This document shows, piece by piece, positions 11,925 through 12,747 of a stretch of 12,747 nt of DNA (the stretch's first letter is position 1; each line of letters starts with the position of its first letter). The stretch covers positions 1 to 12,747 of the forward strand of contig SCUR01000394.1 of the NCBI GenBank assembly GCA_004297235.1, given 5' to 3'. This DNA is from Candidatus Manganitrophaceae bacterium. GTDB lineage: Bacteria > Nitrospirota > Nitrospiria > SBBL01 > Manganitrophaceae. Under the pieces are notes generated by a model that worked only from the letters and a program-made list of their open reading frames with translations, had not been told where the DNA came from and searched no databases. The translations under genes were made by a program, and so were the position numbers.

Positions 11925-12747
11925 CCGGCGTGCGATTCGCCGCGAACCGCTCGATCCAAATGAAGGAACTGCTGTCGGACGAGACCGTGCTTCTCCATCA
12001 GCCGCCGGAAGGCCCGCCGGTCTTTTCCGGCATCTTTCGCGGCGCGCGAGACATTGCCCCGGTGGGTCATCAGAAGCTGGGAGAGATAGGATTTCTCGAA
12101 AGTATCGATCGTCCGCCGCTTGAGAGCTTGAAAGGGGAAGTCGCGCTTCGACGGCGTTGATACAGAAGCCGGCAGGTCGACCTCTTCGGCTTGAATGAGG
12201 GGAATGGAGGAGAGGACGATGGCGCGCTGGATCACCGCTTCGAGCTCTCGGATATTGCCGGGCCACTCGTAGGAGGCCAGCTTGAGAAGGGCGCCCGGCG
12301 AGAGGATCTTGTACTCGCTCCGGAATCGCCGGCAATATTTTTTCAGGAAATACTTGGCGAGCAGAGGGATATCTTCCGGCCGGTCCCGAAGCGGCGGGAG
12401 GGAGAGGGAGAGGATGTGCAAGCGGAAGTAGAGATCTTCCCGAAAGGTTCCCGCTTTGACCCGTTCGACCAGATGGGTATTGGTCGCCGCGACGATTCGG
12501 GCGTTCGAGCGGAGCGGTTTGGTTCCTCCCAAGGGACGATACTCTCCTTCCTGGAGAAAACGAAGGAGCTTCGCCTGGGCGGTCAAGCTAAGGCCGTCGA
12601 TCTCATCCAGAAAGAGGGTCCCCGATTCGGCCTCCGCAATCAACCCTTGCTGCGGCAGCGAGGCGTCGGTATAGGCTCCTTTGGCATGGCCGAAGAGCTC
12701 ATTCTCCAGAAGCGCCTCGGGGAGGGCGGCGCAGTTCACCGGGATGA
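11921..12747 (-). CDS. Sigma-54-dependent transcriptional activator (NtrC-type), 5'-truncated by window edge
   Basis: The minus-strand frame is open to the window edge. It reads IPVNCAALPEALLENELFGHAKGAYTDA, the standard AAA+ activator sequence, so the GTG at 12739 is internal and the start lies outside. Visible parts in order: the sigma-54-contacting loop (GAYTDA at 12662-12679, a variant of GAFTGA), Walker B (GTLFLDEIDG), sensor I (ARIVAATNTHL), the arginine-finger region (FREDLYFRLHILSLSLPPLRDRPEDIPLLAKYF), sensor II (YEWPGNIRELEAVIQRAIVL) and a C-terminal Fis-type helix-turn-helix (YLSQLLMTHRGNVSRAAKDAGKDRRAFRRLMEKHGL). Walker A and any receiver or sensor domain are beyond the edge. It converges on the tail operon and overlaps its last gene by 4 nt (stops at 11921-11924). 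Whether it controls the operon is unknown; no sigma-54 promoter was recognised in the window. Confidence 0.93.
   Translation of the reverse strand, partial: IPVNCAALPEALLENELFGHAKGAYTDASLPQQGLIAEAESGTLFLDEIDGLSLTAQAKLLRFLQEGEYRPLGGTKPLRSNARIVAATNTHLVERVKAGTFREDLYFRLHILSLSLPPLRDRPEDIPLLAKYFLKKYCRRFRSEYKILSPGALLKLASYEWPGNIRELEAVIQRAIVLSSIPLIQAEEVDLPASVSTPSKRDFPFQALKRRTIDTFEKSYLSQLLMTHRGNVSRAAKDAGKDRRAFRRLMEKHGLVRQQFLHLDRAVRGESHAG

Noticed and set aside
10617..12335. Long minus-strand open frame of 572 codons
   Set aside because: It is antisense to the spike and Ala/Pro-rich genes and out of frame with the clear sigma-54 activator it overlaps. It is Arg-rich and domain-free, typical of GC-rich shadow frames.

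Overview
The window is most of a baseplate module from a contractile phage-tail-like particle. The best fit is an extracellular contractile injection system (eCIS, Afp/PVC-like) or a related domesticated tail cluster. Ten plus-strand genes run from position 1 to 11924, and one minus-strand regulator gene enters from the right edge. The DNA is GC-rich and codes almost without gaps. No capsid, terminase, integrase, lysis or replication gene is visible, which argues against an ordinary prophage within these limits. The organism cannot be named from this sequence. A GC-rich Gram-negative-type bacterium that uses sigma-54 activators (for example Nitrospirota or a deltaproteobacterial lineage) is a weak guess from codon style and intergenic repeats.

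Layout: (1) the 3' part of a CIS tube/adaptor protein gene (1-595); (2) a small LysM protein (679-963); (3) a gpD/gp27-like hub (1004-2203); (4) a gpJ/gp6-like baseplate protein (2309-4117); (5) a gpI-like tail protein whose C-terminal two thirds is a three-fold repeat (4114-6033); (6) a 949-residue DUF6519-type protein with an Ig-like domain and a glycine tract (6137-8986); (7) an unrecognised 169-residue protein (9118-9627); (8) a gp25 wedge protein with an extra N-terminal putative zinc site and an FN3-like domain (9628-10530); (9) a gpV/gp5-like spike with an HxH tip motif (10638-11348); (10) an Ala/Pro-rich unknown (11352-11924). The operon then meets a sigma-54-dependent activator gene on the other strand (11921-12747, 5' end outside the window); the two stop codons overlap.

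How it fits together: in contractile machines of this class, the hub and spike form the central axis. The LysM and tube-adaptor proteins join the hub to the inner tube, and gp25, gpJ and gpI-like proteins form the surrounding wedges. The DUF6519 protein is likely a peripheral, possibly surface-exposed component. Sheath, inner tube, AAA+ ATPase, tape measure, cap and effector genes are not in the window and would have to lie outside it. No separate PAAR tip gene is visible; the HxH motif in the spike may make one unnecessary.

The most unusual feature is not a protein. Every gene junction in the operon is either tight (overlap to 40 nt) or contains a palindromic element of about 60-90 bp. There are five such elements of four different sequence types, each starting within about 11 nt of a stop codon. 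Two of them (2207-2294 and 10534-10622) belong to one family and lie in the same orientation 8.2 kb apart.
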